This document shows positions 38,601 through 46,316 of a DNA stretch of 64,000 nucleotides, piece by piece. How positions within the stretch are numbered: the stretch's first letter is position 1; each line of letters starts with the position of its first letter. The notes under the pieces are model-generated. The model did not search any database and was not told where the DNA came from. It worked only from the letters and a program-made list of their open reading frames with translations. Both the position numbers and the translations under genes were made by a program. The stretch is from the NCBI GenBank assembly GCA_026874595.1, contig CM049313.1, positions 69,616,659-69,680,658 on the forward strand. Reading direction: 5' to 3'. Origin of the DNA: Sipunculus nudus (lineage: Eukaryota; Annelida; Sipuncula; Golfingiida; Sipunculidae).

Positions 38601-41600
38601 ATAGGTGGCACCACAAAATCTGCAATTTTTAATAGGAGTCATGAGAACAACATTCACACAAAACTTGGTGATGGTAGCTCCTTTCCTTCCTGAGAACGTT
38701 AAGTCAGTATGGTCACTTGGCCAAATGAGTACAAATTCCTGGAACTTGGCAAAAATTCATCAAATGCAAACCATTTGTACAAAATTGACAGAGCTTATCT
38801 CTGGGATTATTTCTGTGAAATATCGAAAAGAAATTTGTCAAAAGTTTTTTTAGCTTTTTTCCCGTAAAATGTGTGTTAATGCAGATGGCGCAAAAAAAGG
38901 CATGATCCCACAACTTTTGATATGTAAAAAATTTTTTGCTAGATACTAGCTCCTGCTATTCTTAAGAAAAAGTATTGGTTAATATTCTGATGACCGATGA
39001 TCCTCTTATAGAAAAGGTTGATGCAGGTGACACCACCAGTACCTCAAATTCATATGAATCATGTTACCAACATCTGCCTAAAATTTTGTAATAGCTCCAG
39101 CTGTTTCTGAAATTATAATTTAAGTTTCCTTTTTTTGCCAAATGACTCAGTTCAGCTTCCTGTAACTGGGTCAAAATTCACCAAACTGGAACTACAGTAT
39201 TCAAACAAACTTTAAAGATGTGGTTTCAGGAATTATTTATGTGAAATATTGAATAATTCAGCTTGACATTTTTGGAGAAGGAGATTTTTAAATTTTTTTT
39301 TACTTTTTTTTTATTAAATCTAAGTTAATGCAGACAGCAAAAACATAAGTCCAATCCGATTGAGTTTAACATGTGACTGATTCTTCCACAAAGTTTGATG
39401 CTGCTAGCTCTAACAGTCTTTTCCAACTGCATAGGTTAATGTACAGCGGACACCAGTCAGTGGACGCTGGATGGAAGACGCCATTCCATCGCATAAGCTC
39501 ACAGGTTGGCAAAAAAAATTATTAGAACTGTGTCGGCCAGAATCATTTGGGTCAATTCTATGTGCATGTACGAGCTTTATTCGTGCAATTAAATAAACAT
39601 TTTATACTGCCAATCACAGTAATCAGTAGTAGTCACTGAGGGCACTCATTTTTACCTTTACTCTTCATTATTATTACAGTGGTATTATCTATAAATATTA
39701 TTACAAGGGTCTGTGAAAGTAGTCAAAGTACACAATGAAACGTGACTGGTCTTTTCAGGTGTTGAAAAAATTATTAATTATGTTCCTACAATAATTTTCC
39801 TAGCATCTGGAAGGTTTATCATATGTGTGTGTGTGTGGGGGGGGGGGACTTCTGGCCCCCTGCAGCACCCCCTGGCTTTACCTCTGAGCTAGACTTTTCC
39901 TAGCCACCAAGGGTGACTAAAGAGATAAATATATCTGTGAGTACATGGTATAATGTGTGATAGGGAGAAAAGCCACCAGTATTTCTGGTTTCTCCTTTTT
40001 TAAAGACAAAATTCTGTTATAAGCTTAATGCATAAATTCCCATTTAAAGATGTCAATAACCCTTTTAAACAGGACCAGTTCACAAAGATTGTCGTTGCTA
40101 CAAATATATTCTTATTTCTTCTGTCATGGGAGATATGAGCAGAATGACAAGTGTTTTTTTGGACCAAAATACACAATAACTAAAGTTAAATGCACTTACA
40201 GATGCCTATATGTTGTAGTTGTATAGAAAAAAAGTTACTTTTGCCATGATGGAGAAGTTTTAATGTGGCCCCATCCGTGAAACTGATAATGTAACTGCCT
40301 TTTCCAGGAAATACCATAATACTGTTTTCAAATACCACTTATCTATATATGGGGGGGGGGAACAGTCGTCCATTGTGCAAGACATTTCGTTGCTGCAGGC
40401 GGGTAAACTTTCCGAAGATGCCAACCTGTACAAACCTTGATTAGGGATATATACAAACATTATGTGAACTTGTGAAGAATGGAAGCCAAATGATTCAAGA
40501 TGGACTCTTCCCTTGCAATAGCATTTGACAGGCTGTTTCTTTTCATCACATACAATATTAAACTGATTCAAGTTGATTAAAAGGGCCAGTTCAACATTAT
40601 TTATAATTTCTTTGTATTTATATTCAGGGTTGGCACAATCTTCCCGGAGGGAAGGGAAGGGAAGGGAAGAAATACTTTCTTCCCGGAAGGGAAGAAATAC
40701 TTTCTTCCCACCATTTCTTCCCAGGGAAGAAATAGATTTACAACATACCTGTCATTCACGTTGTTCAAGTGACATTTTGGCATATCATATTTGTGCAAAT
40801 CAGAGAGACAACTTTTGTTATATAAAAAGCTTGCAAACAGACCCTTAGTAGGTGATTGTTATGTGATTTGAGTGATGGGGCTGGATGGTATAGTCTTTAG
40901 CCGAGTTGTTGTTGCTGGTGCTGAAGGCTTGGCTTCTGCTGAGTGATTAAGATGAGTACATACACTGCAGGGATGGAGTTTGGCTTGGACAGTTGAGCTG
41001 AGTAATTAGGATGAACTCAACATCAACTCACACTCCAGTGGACTTGAGCTGGTGTTTGGGTGAATAATTAGGATGAACTCAACATGAGTACATACCCTGC
41101 AGGGGTGGAGTTTGGCTTGGACAGTTGAGCTGAGTAATTAGGATGAACTCAACATCAACTCACACTCCAGTGGTGCCTGCACTGTGGGGTTGGTTTTCCA
41201 GCTGAGTAATTAAGATGAGCTCAAGCTGAGTTCATTTTGAGTAACTGCTCACTAATGAGTAGATTACTTAGTTACTGGTCTATAGGAGGGCTGATATAAC
41301 CTGACCATATAAAACATTGACATAACTGATCTGCCTCAGTCTGGATGAGTGAGATAAAGTGTCAGTGTCACTGTTCTCAGTTTGTCAGTTTGATGATTTT
41401 ATAATGTACAAGGGTGGCAGGAATAGGAAGCCAGTATGGGCTCACTACACAGAAGTCCAGACAGATGGAAAAATGATGGTTGAATGCAACTACTGCAAAA
41501 GTAAACAGCTGCCTAAAGCATGCAGAATGGAGAATCACTATAAGAAGTGTACCAGCAAGCCAAGTGTTACAGCACCTGTGGGAAATAAGCGCCCACTGAT

Positions 41601-42784
41601 TTCCGAAGATGTCTGCGAACAACCACCTGCCAAGAAGATATCACAAGGCGGCCTTGATGCTCATGTGTTGCGCACATCAGAGAGTTCAAAGAACAAGATT
41701 GACCAGAACCTAGCCAGATTTTTCTTCGCCTGTAATGTTCCCTTCTCAGTTGTGGAACATCCATCCTTCCTGGCATTGTTAGAGACTCTACGACCAGGGT
41801 ATGCACTGCCAACCAGGAAGACACTGGCAGGAAAACTTCTGGATCAAGTCTGCACGGAACTGGAGAACGAAATGAAGAAGGACCTGCAGGACCAGGTGGT
41901 TACCCTCGTGGAAGATGGATGGTCCAATATACATAATGACCCTGTGGTTGCAACATGCTTACAGACAGACTCTAAAACCTACTAAGCCATGTTTTGGACT
42001 ATTGAATTCAGTGTTCTGTATAAAATATTAGTCTAGATTGAGTGTTTATATATGAATAACAATGTGTACATATTGAACAACAGATACATTATTCTGTGGC
42101 TCTGTTATATCTGCATGTTTAGCTATGTTATATATTATTAATAAAGGTTTGTGGGAACATGTGGACAAAAGTCATTAGTTTCTTCCCTAACTTCCTTTTC
42201 TTCCCAGAAACTTCCTTTTCTTCCCAGAAACTTCCTTTTCTTCCCTGGGAAGGGAAGAAATACCTTTCTTCCCGGAAGTTTGCCAACCCTGTTTATATTT
42301 CATAAAAGTCTTTGAATCCTTGGTTTGCATTAAATGTTAAAAAAATACATTCTTGTGTAGATTAGTTAATTATTAACATTTCTTATTATTCATAAATGTG
42401 TATTTTTATTCACTTGTATTGTAATGAATGATGTACTCAATTTCCCTTATAATTACGTAAATTTAAAAACTTTTATAATATGAGTTAAAATATTGGCATT
42501 TCTTTAAACAGGTGGCCAACTGGTGTATGAGACATAGACAGTGTATGTTCTAAAATAAAGCAATCTGATATTACATGGATCAATCAATCTTTAAATTTTC
42601 AGTGTGACCAAGTTCAAATTAAGTGAACAATATGTTAAAACTAAAAAAGTAAAAAAAGTGTCTAAAGCTTACTGTTACTGCATAGGCAAACGCTGCAATA
42701 AACGGCAAGCAATTGAATCCACCACGGAACAGTTTTATGATGCCAAGGCACAGGTATGACTGTCCAGGGGAACGATGTTTCCAT
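10203..42784 (-). CDS. Two-Ig-domain secreted or surface protein (five exons)
   Basis: Minus-strand gene assembled from five exons: 42673-42784, 24149-24457, 15567-15755, 14001-14090 and 10203-10291. All introns are GT-AG, every junction is phase 1 (usual for Ig-domain exons), and the summed coding length is 789 bp, exactly 263 codons including the stop. The predicted protein has an N-terminal signal peptide, Ig domain 1 (residues about 38-140), Ig domain 2 (about 141-234, split over two exons) and a short tail ending in a hydrophobic stretch that may direct GPI anchoring. Several N-glycosylation sequons are present (NTT, two NIT, NET). A role in cell adhesion or recognition is plausible from the architecture but not shown. 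I do not recognise a specific orthologue. Introns are large (18.2, 8.4, 1.5 and 3.7 kb) and full of mobile elements. Further skipped or alternative Ig exons cannot be excluded. Confidence 0.72.
11308..11327. repeat. Homopolymer G run (20)
   Basis: Twenty consecutive G residues inside copy 1 of the hairpin-ended element. Confidence 0.9.
11844..12028. repeat. (GA)n purine tract
   Basis: A perfect (GA)n stretch followed by interrupted GA/GAAA tracts, with almost pure purine on the plus strand for about 130 bp and then a second block after GGGCTGGACTGTC. The long RERERE or SLSLSL open frames here are translations of this tract, not genes. Such mirror-symmetric polypurine sequence can form triplex DNA. 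Confidence 0.9.
14001..14090 (-). CDS. Ig gene exon 4: second half of second Ig domain
   Basis: A 90-bp exon between TTTATCAG and GTAAGT. In the frame continued from the previous exon it encodes ASDSGWYTCEFGLPSSKG and onward: the D-x-G-x-Y-x-C signature of the Ig F strand, then a G strand with an NET sequon. The joined reading gives a complete Ig fold with cysteines about 60 residues apart. Confidence 0.8.
14340..15360 (-). repeat. Tandem repeat, about 440-bp unit, about 2.3 copies
   Basis: The phrases TTTAGTCATTGGTGAAAATG, CACAAATATGGGT(T/C)AAGGT and GAATAATA(G)TGGAGCCAATAG recur near 14375, 14815 and 15258, a period of about 440 bp. The array sits between the two half-exons of the second Ig domain and fills most of that intron. 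No ORF is conserved among the copies. Confidence 0.75.
15567..15755 (-). CDS. Ig gene exon 3: first half of second Ig domain
   Basis: The acceptor is TTTATTCCAG and the donor is CCAG|GTAATT. It encodes the N-terminal half of an I-set-like Ig domain, with the B-strand cysteine in LELECNITG and the core tryptophan in EYNWYKD. Two NIT sequons are present (RNIT, CNIT). The domain is completed only when joined to the exon at 14001-14090, which supplies the second cysteine. Confidence 0.8.
16372..16437. repeat. (AT)n microsatellite
   Basis: About 65 bp of TA dinucleotides with one TACA break, next to a SINE-like sequence. Confidence 0.9.
16443..16680 (-). mobile_element. tRNA-derived SINE, diverged copy
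   Basis: On the minus strand the block reads, from 16680 downward, a decayed tRNA-like head, then GGTTCTATTGCTGGTGTAGC (a degraded B-box region), then AGTTGCCTGTCCAAGGC and a GGTTTTCTCAGGGTTCTC core. It is clearly homologous to the better-preserved copy at 46088-46316, and the similarity extends to a common 3' tail (TGTACAATACATGTAAAATA). It lies in an Ig-gene intron. Confidence 0.7.
16900..18260. other. Intronic stretch, low-complexity and unassigned
   Basis: Inside the Ig-gene intron. It has several C runs (16950-16988, 17264-17273, 17570-17592) that produce glycine- or proline-rich shadow ORFs. I see no exon or recognisable element. Confidence 0.5.
17570..17592. repeat. Homopolymer C run (23)
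   Basis: Twenty-three consecutive C residues. Confidence 0.9.
18262..18587 (+). mobile_element. Core-repeat fragment abutting hairpin-ended copy 2
   Basis: The block contains TTAGTGGTGGGCCATGTGTA, AGTCAAGTTTGAAATC and GGAGTTATCATCTGGAAACA, a GACAGACAGACAG microsatellite, and ends GGTTTTGGGACACTAGATGG...TTTTATAGTAAAA. The same block precedes the element copy at 30890, so the two copies share their 5' flank. The inner phrases are diverged versions of the core monomers at 21.0-22.5 kb. Confidence 0.6.
20845..23166 (+). mobile_element. Tandem-core element with subterminal inverted repeats, nested
   Basis: The left end reads CTAGACATTTCTTGGCACCG and contains GTATCCCCAGAC (20876-20887). The right end contains its inverted complement GTCTGGGGATAC (23154-23165), which also forms a terminal hairpin with GTATCCCCCGAC (23139-23150). 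Between them are tandem monomers of about 289 bp, then a GGTGGCGCCACC palindrome (about 22826) and a GGCGGC-rich stretch. The host repeat without the insertion is visible at about 33410-33460, so this is a true nested insertion. Architecture suggests a Helentron-associated element. No ORF of transposase type is present. Confidence 0.65.
21000..22510 (+). repeat. Tandem core array, about 289-bp monomer, with TGACCTTTGACC motifs
   Basis: About five monomers. Each contains one TGACCTTGACCTTTGACCTC block and one TTCACCTTTGACCTTGTGACC-like block about 145 bp apart, so the monomer is itself a diverged dimer. On the minus strand TGACCTTTGACCT reads AGGTCAAAGGTCA, which is a direct repeat of two AGGTCA half-sites with one-base spacing. 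The small M-G-Q-I-Q-V-K ORFs repeated through this region are translations of the monomer. Confidence 0.85.
23529..23898 (+). mobile_element. Palindrome-bearing unit with hairpin end
   Basis: This unit of about 370 bp starts with AGGTGGTGCCACCAC, has a microsatellite rich in GGACGG/GGCCAG, and ends GACTTACAGTCAGCTGAGCT plus AAAAATG. A homologous unit follows copy 3 at 38215-38591. It is a short member of the same hairpin-ended group. Confidence 0.6.
24149..24457 (-). CDS. Ig gene exon 2: first Ig domain
   Basis: The acceptor is a T-rich tract ending TTTTTCAG, and the donor is CTCA|GTGAGT. The exon encodes 103 residues with Ig hallmarks: the B-strand cysteine in STLELTCNTT, the C-strand tryptophan in ELEWAW, and the F-strand motif DRGSYICRT. 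One exon carries a whole domain and both ends are phase 1, so it could be skipped without a frame change. CNTT is an N-glycosylation sequon. Confidence 0.8.
24458..29640. other. First part of 18-kb Ig-gene intron, mostly unique sequence
   Basis: AT-rich intron sequence without visible exons or element ends up to about 29.6 kb, apart from a poly-T run (about 28932-28953) and a 26-base G run (29075-29100). Short ORFs here have no domain content and lack flanking splice sites in consistent phase. Confidence 0.5.
29075..29100. repeat. Homopolymer G run (26)
   Basis: Twenty-six consecutive G residues, the longest homopolymer in the window and a potential G-quadruplex. Length is prone to assembly error. 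Confidence 0.9.
29815..29905. repeat. Short minisatellite, AGTGAACTCTTGACCTG unit, three copies
   Basis: AGTGAACTCTTGACCTG recurs three times at intervals of about 33 bp (third copy TTGATCTG). Confidence 0.8.
30040..30889 (+). mobile_element. Core-repeat monomers preceding hairpin-ended copy 3
   Basis: Diverged monomers of the roughly 145/289-bp core, with repeated GTGACCTTGACC-type half-sites, AATTATCATCCAAAAACTAA, and TTAGTGGTGGGCCATATGG. The end GGTTTTGGGACACTAGATGG...TATAGTAAAA matches the flank of copy 2 at 18262-18587. Confidence 0.6.
31835..31965. repeat. Tandem duplication, about 68-bp unit, two copies
   Basis: AATATTAGAATTGTTGCAAA with AGTTGCAATCATYATATA occurs twice in direct succession, with AAAACTGAAAnTATAAGTT between. 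Confidence 0.85.
32520..32535. repeat. Homopolymer G run (16) in repeat copy 3
   Basis: It follows GCACCATCT and precedes AGTGCAGGGCAGAGGGGAAG. The same flanks surround the G run at 12712-12728 in copy 1, so the run belongs to the ancestral element. Confidence 0.9.
33625..37978 (+). mobile_element. Nested hairpin-ended element carrying the 337-bp array
   Basis: It starts ACAAGTGACCCAGGGGTCAT and GATGCTCAGCTGA, a variant of the family 5' end. It ends with a GACAGACAGACGGACGACGG microsatellite, the hairpin AGATGACTTTCAGTCAGCTG and AGCTTAAAAAA. It interrupts copy 3 and is filled by a tandem array. Internal hairpin-like ends near 35120-35157 and 35648-35676 suggest several 3' units fused by array growth. 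Confidence 0.6.
34000..37870 (+). repeat. Tandem array, about 337-bp monomer, GGTGGCGCCACC palindrome
   Basis: About eleven monomers. The palindrome GGTGGCGCCACC, or a one-base variant, occurs at 34464, 34802, 35172, 35510, 35926, 36265, 36600, 36943, 37279 and 37616, with spacing mostly 335-343 bp. Each monomer also carries a GGGG(T)ACTT(C/T)GGGCCCCATAGC-like phrase, GATTCTAGGTCCAGTCGTTA and GATTTGTGCC(C)TGTTAACAGA. ORFs reading MGNRDLIS and similar are repeat translations. The copies at about 34212-34430 and 34547-34760 are almost identical, a recent duplication. Confidence 0.9.
38215..38591 (+). mobile_element. Palindrome-bearing unit with hairpin end
   Basis: It contains AGGTGGCGCCACCACTTATC, then text homologous to 23529-23898, and ends CAGCTGACTGCAAGTCAGCTG followed by AGCTAAAAAC. 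It follows copy 3 in the same order as its relative follows copy 2. Confidence 0.65.
38592..40624. other. Intronic stretch with decayed repeat traces
   Basis: Two degraded palindrome copies occur (ATAGGTGGCACCACAAA at 38602, AGGTGACACCACCAG near 39027), so the first kilobase is probably old repeat. Beyond that I see no exon or element. A 312-bp minus-strand ORF (40260-40571) has no recognisable domain. Confidence 0.5.
40950..41200 (+). repeat. Tandem duplication within hAT element, about 130-bp unit
   Basis: GGAGTTTGGCTTGGACAGTT and GAGCTGAGTAATTAGGATGA occur twice, about 130 bp apart, upstream of the transposase ORF. Confidence 0.8.
41404..41985 (+). pseudogene. hAT transposase N-terminus (BED finger), truncated
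   Basis: The likely start is the ATG at 41404 (MYKGGRNRKPVWAHYTEV), 15 codons inside a longer open frame. The residues form a BED-type zinc finger: aromatic WAHYTEV, CNYCKSK, then ENHYKKC. A region like the N-terminal segment of hAT transposases follows (LARFFFACNVPFSVVEHPSF and VVTLVEDGWSNIHNDPV). The frame stops at about 194 residues, where a full transposase would enter its RNase H-like catalytic core; the core and C-terminal dimerisation region are absent. Seen inside an element with intact ends, this indicates an internal deletion rather than a host ZBED gene. Confidence 0.85.
42673..42784 (-). CDS. Ig gene exon 1: signal peptide
   Basis: The ATG (complement of 42782-42784) sits in the context AGAAAATGG, with A at -3 and G at +4, and an in-frame TAG two codons upstream fixes it as the first start. 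The 37 encoded residues start METSFPWTV and contain a hydrophobic core, WWIQLLAVYCSVCLCSN, typical of a cleavable signal peptide. The exon ends AACA|GTAAGC in phase 1, which matches the acceptor of the next Ig exon. It is too short for a routine ORF scan and was found by looking for a phase-1 secretory exon. Confidence 0.65.
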
Positions 42785-43106
42785 TTTCTAGGAATTGCTC
42801 TCGATTATGGTCACAGATTGTTTACTAGTCCGGCGTATTTGTTCTCGTTATACGTCACTCCGTCCTCCAGCGCCTTGTCCCGGCCTGCAAACAACGGGTC
42901 TCTCTAGCTAGCATGTTACGTTTAGGTCTTGTTCTGCAGATCCGTTATCTTCATATCCATCTGGGTGTTTTCCTCGCTTAGTAATACAACCAAAGGGCTA
43001 AAAATAAAGCATCCAATTAGCAGGATGACATAAGCACTGATAAGCGTTCGGTCGCTTCCCTGTGGTTTGTGATTTGACCATTCGTTTTCTCGCTCGTATA
43101 TTTTGC

Positions 43107-43114
43107 CATTTATA
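43107..43114 (-). promoter_or_regulatory. Possible TATA-like box for the Ig gene
   Basis: On the minus strand TATAAATG occurs about 325 bp upstream of the Ig-gene ATG, in a region that is less AT-rich and has more CpG than its surroundings. The transcription start is unknown and the match is short, so this is only a candidate. Confidence 0.2.
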
Positions 43115-43309
43115 AGTGTAGTGGAAAATGTATTTTCGCGACTTTTAAACTCTCAAACACAGGCAAAGATATTGAAAGAATTTTGTTATTGAAAACCAGT
43201 CAGCCTTGATATTTGATCATTTCATAATTATCTTCCTTTACAATGGTAGATTGAAAATCGGATTTTTAAAGTCATTACTTTGTCGTGTCATACGTATTTA
43301 TAATTTATA

Positions 43310-43310
43310 T

Positions 43311-43341
<31 letters not shown>
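43310..43341. repeat. (AT)n microsatellite
   Basis: Short TA dinucleotide tract. Confidence 0.85.
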
Positions 43342-43344
<3 letters not shown>

Positions 43345-43805
43345 TTAAATCATTATTGGATCTATAACCAATTAAATATGACAATTAGGCGCAGAGAAAA
43401 ATAAACGCTATAATTCAGGCTGCCTCGCTCTGTATTTTCCACTAATTTATTACCATAAAATGTGTGGTTAAAACCACAAAAAAATTAAACATAATGAAAA
43501 TATCCAAGTTAATTTCATAGGAAGAAGATTTATACGACACAGCTAAAGTTGGTGAATCTGTCATCTGACTTGAGATGCTGATTACGATGAAAAACTTTGC
43601 TGTAACAGAGCCCGTAAAATCAAGGAAATCCCCTGATATGTAATGAGTAAGTAAATATACAACAAGTGTTACTGTTGTGATAAATTAATGCGCAGATTAT
43701 CAAAGTGATTCAACCGTTGATTAATTGAATGTTTATGACTCAATTTAGGTTGTATTTTTACCTCCCCACCCTCTCTTTAATACTTGCCATAGACCAGTAA
43801 TGCAG

Positions 43806-45098
43806 GGCATATAATAAAACCCGGAAAACTCGGAAATTTATAAAACTCGGAAAAATGGCCGGAAAAGCATAGAAACACATGTAAAAGAGTAATTCAAATG
43901 ATATAACAGAGAATAATTCAATGTGCTTATACAGCTTTTTTTTTATTGCTTAAAAGGAATAAAACTACTTTTAACCGACCCTTTGCATGTTGATCACCCT
44001 GTAAAATTCCTGTGTCCGCCATCTTGGAGTCATGGTATGTCGGAAAAAAGTTTGTTTCTTTAACACTTTGTTAAACAATCACATTCTGAAATAGAGCATA
44101 ACTATTTTAAATAAATCAAAATTAATACTTTTTTTGGCATCCAAAACTATTTAATTTTTACCAATCAAACTTTTAGAACTTGCCAGAGCTCCTTGCTCCG
44201 GGGATCATTCCCTGATATAATTTTCCTGCGTAAGTCACAGACAGAACATCGTCAGTTTGTTTCGTTAGAAAACAAGGACAAATTAAAACGTAAATCATCG
44301 ACAAATATACTTTTTATTTAGTAAACAATTCATTATACCATGATTACCCACAGGTTTAAACCATAAATGTATTTTCAATATTTCCTAAAAATCATATGAC
44401 TTAATTAAAATATAAATTTTGTTTTGAAGAGTAGCAATTATGACATGAAGCATATATATATATACATATATTCCTAAACAATGCTCAGTGTGCATACAAT
44501 TCTTAATAAAATATATGTATTTGTCATGAATTTGTTAAATAAACAGTATATTTGTCGATGATTTACTTTTTTATTTTTCCATATTTTCTAATGAAGCTAA
44601 AATCTAACGGTGTTCTATCTGTGACTTGTACAGAAAATTATATTAGGGAATGATCCCCTCGGCAAGGGGTCCTGGCCAGTTCTAAAAGTTAGATTGGTGT
44701 TAATTAAATAGGTTTGATTGCCAAAAAGGTATAAATTGTTTTTATCTTAAAATATGTACGATTTTTTCCATAATGTGGCAGTTTAACAAAGTGTTAACGA
44801 TAAATTTACTTTATTTCCGAGGGGACAACTTTTTTCCGACATACCATGTCTCCAAGATGGCGGACGCAGGAAATTTACAGTGTGATCAACACTAAATAGG
44901 GTCGGTTTAAAGTAGTTTTATTCATTTTAAGCAAATAAAAAACAGCTGTTTGGTCGATCTTAATCATTCTCTGTTTAATGAATCATTTGAATTATTCTTC
45001 CACATGTGTTTATATGCTTTTCCGGCCATTTTTCCGAGTTTATTAAATTCTAAGTTTTTCCAAGAATTTCCGAGTTTTTCCGGGTTTTATTATATGCC
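43806..45098. mobile_element. Foldback (MULE-like) element, 9-bp target duplication
   Basis: The element starts GGCATATAATAAAACCCGG and ends with the exact reverse complement CCGGGTTTTATTATATGCC. Both sides carry the 9-bp direct repeat GTAATGCAG (43797-43805 and 45099-45107). Inverted similarity extends inward for more than 500 bp on each arm: for example CCGACATACCATG near 44820 pairs with CATGGTATGTCGG near 44030, and TTGTCGATGATTTAC near 44560 pairs with GTAAATCATCGACAA near 44290. Only about 200 bp is left as the loop. Nine-base duplications with very long inverted repeats are typical of Mutator-like elements. No ORF is present, so it is non-autonomous. Confidence 0.9.
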
Positions 45099-45527
45099 GT
45101 AATGCAGTATCCTTACTTATTATAGTAGAGGTGATATAGTAGTACTAGTAAGTAGTAGTAACATGGGATGTACTGTTTTATAGCCTTTATATAGCCATTA
45201 TATTTGGCTAATATTGGCTTAATACCTGTGTATAATTTAAATAAAAATTAATTCGTAATGACCCCAGAGTTTTTCTGCTTATTTAAATATTTTCCCACAA
45301 AAATACTTTAAAAAAATATCTTTAATCTATTTTATTAGCATTATGAGACAGCTTTTACATGTTCAAGACAAAGATTGCTTCAAGCATGTGATGCACTGTT
45401 TGTGCCAGTAAACGCGCCAAAACTAATCTGTTCAAACCAAATAACAAATTTTGCATAAACTAAGGTACACTTTATTCAGAAGTAAATCATGATATTCAAA
45501 TCCACTGTGCCATAATATTGATTTTTC

Positions 45528-45766
45528 AGAACAACTCCTGTGTGAGCAGAGTGCTGAATGGCTCATATTGGCCTGATAGCATATGTGGGATACTTGGAAT
45601 TAAAACATTGTTTGGACAATACACACAATTAGCAGCTGTCACTTGGTGTTTACTACTGACACTAGGACTACTGATTGTAATCAGTATACTCACACCTGTG
45701 TGTCGGAGTGACTCACTGTCATGTATACAGATAGGTTACTCCCTGGATCCTTTTATTATGTTGTAA
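45528..45766 (+). other. Exon-like ORF with one membrane segment, unassigned
   Basis: A T-rich tract ending TTTTTCAG precedes an open frame starting NNSCVSRVLNG, with a hydrophobic run LAAVTWCLLLTLGLLIVIS and a stop at 45764-45766. Regular cysteines and the acceptor make a terminal exon of a small membrane protein conceivable. No upstream partner exon was found between the foldback element and this point, and no family is recognised. It could be chance. Confidence 0.25.
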
Positions 45767-46087
45767 CACTTTACTCGTTTTAGGGAAGATGTGATCCAAT
45801 AGTTAGTCATGATTTATGTCAAGTGTACTGTTGATTTTTATCATGCCCTGTTGAAAGATACTGGATTCATTCAGACTGCTTATTACAGGGTCTGCTGCTT
45901 GAGTAAAGTTTTTACGTTATTTGAGGGAGCTGCTCAGATTATGAATGTGCTTCATGATAGTTGATATAGAATCACATACTTTGTACCATAAATTAGAACA
46001 CATCACTGGAAATACTATTTCATGTTGACACTAAATATGTTTATTTCGACTCCATGCAGTCACCAAGTCATTTAGAATATAAACTTT

Positions 46088-46316
46088 AATTATTTTACAT
46101 GGATTGTACAACTAGTTATAATAACTAATACGAGGCACTCTCCATTGCTCGGATGTTGGTGCTCTGTAATCGGTAAGGGTGGAGGAAACCGGAGAACCCA
46201 GAGAAAACCACCGGCCTTGGACGGGCAACTACAACCCACTCTCATAGCCACACCGGGGATCGAACCCTGGTTGCCAGCGGAGAAGGCCGAGCATTTAACC
46301 ACTCGGCTATCCAGGC
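46088..46316 (-). mobile_element. tRNA-derived SINE
   Basis: The minus strand starts with a tRNA-like head: GGATAGCCGAGTGGTTAAAT (A-box region), then GGGTTCGATCCCCGG (B box). A conserved body follows (GGTTTTCTCTGGGTTCTCCG, GTTTCCTCCACC) with a 3' tail shared with the copy at 16443-16680. RNA polymerase III boxes in the right order and spacing identify a SINE. The body resembles widely distributed metazoan SINE domains (possibly the Meta type), a recollection I cannot verify here. Confidence 0.85.

Larger units (their letters stand above)
40625..42291 (+). mobile_element. hAT transposon with deleted transposase
   Basis: The ends are CAGGGTTGGCA (40625-40635) and its complement TGCCAACCCTG (42281-42291), flanked by an exact 8-bp target duplication TTTATATT (40617-40624 and 42292-42299). 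CAGGG termini and 8-bp duplications are hAT characteristics. GGGAAGGGAAGAAATA-type repeats lie inside both ends. The element is 1667 bp with one truncated transposase ORF, so it is non-autonomous. It lies about 380 bp from the signal-peptide exon of the Ig gene, in its first intron. Confidence 0.9.

Noticed and set aside
40260-40571. 103-residue minus-strand ORF with several cysteines, considered as another exon of the Ig gene
   Set aside because: No Ig or other motif, no acceptor/donor pair in phase 1, and it would break the otherwise continuous phase-1 chain if forced in.
41359-41985. BED-finger ORF considered as a host ZBED-type gene
   Set aside because: It is enclosed by hAT termini and an 8-bp target duplication and stops before any further domain, so it is a deleted transposase.
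42713-42907. 64-residue plus-strand ORF overlapping the Ig-gene first exon
   Set aside because: The minus strand carries a signal-peptide exon with matching splice phase and start context. The plus ORF has no domain and is a shadow.
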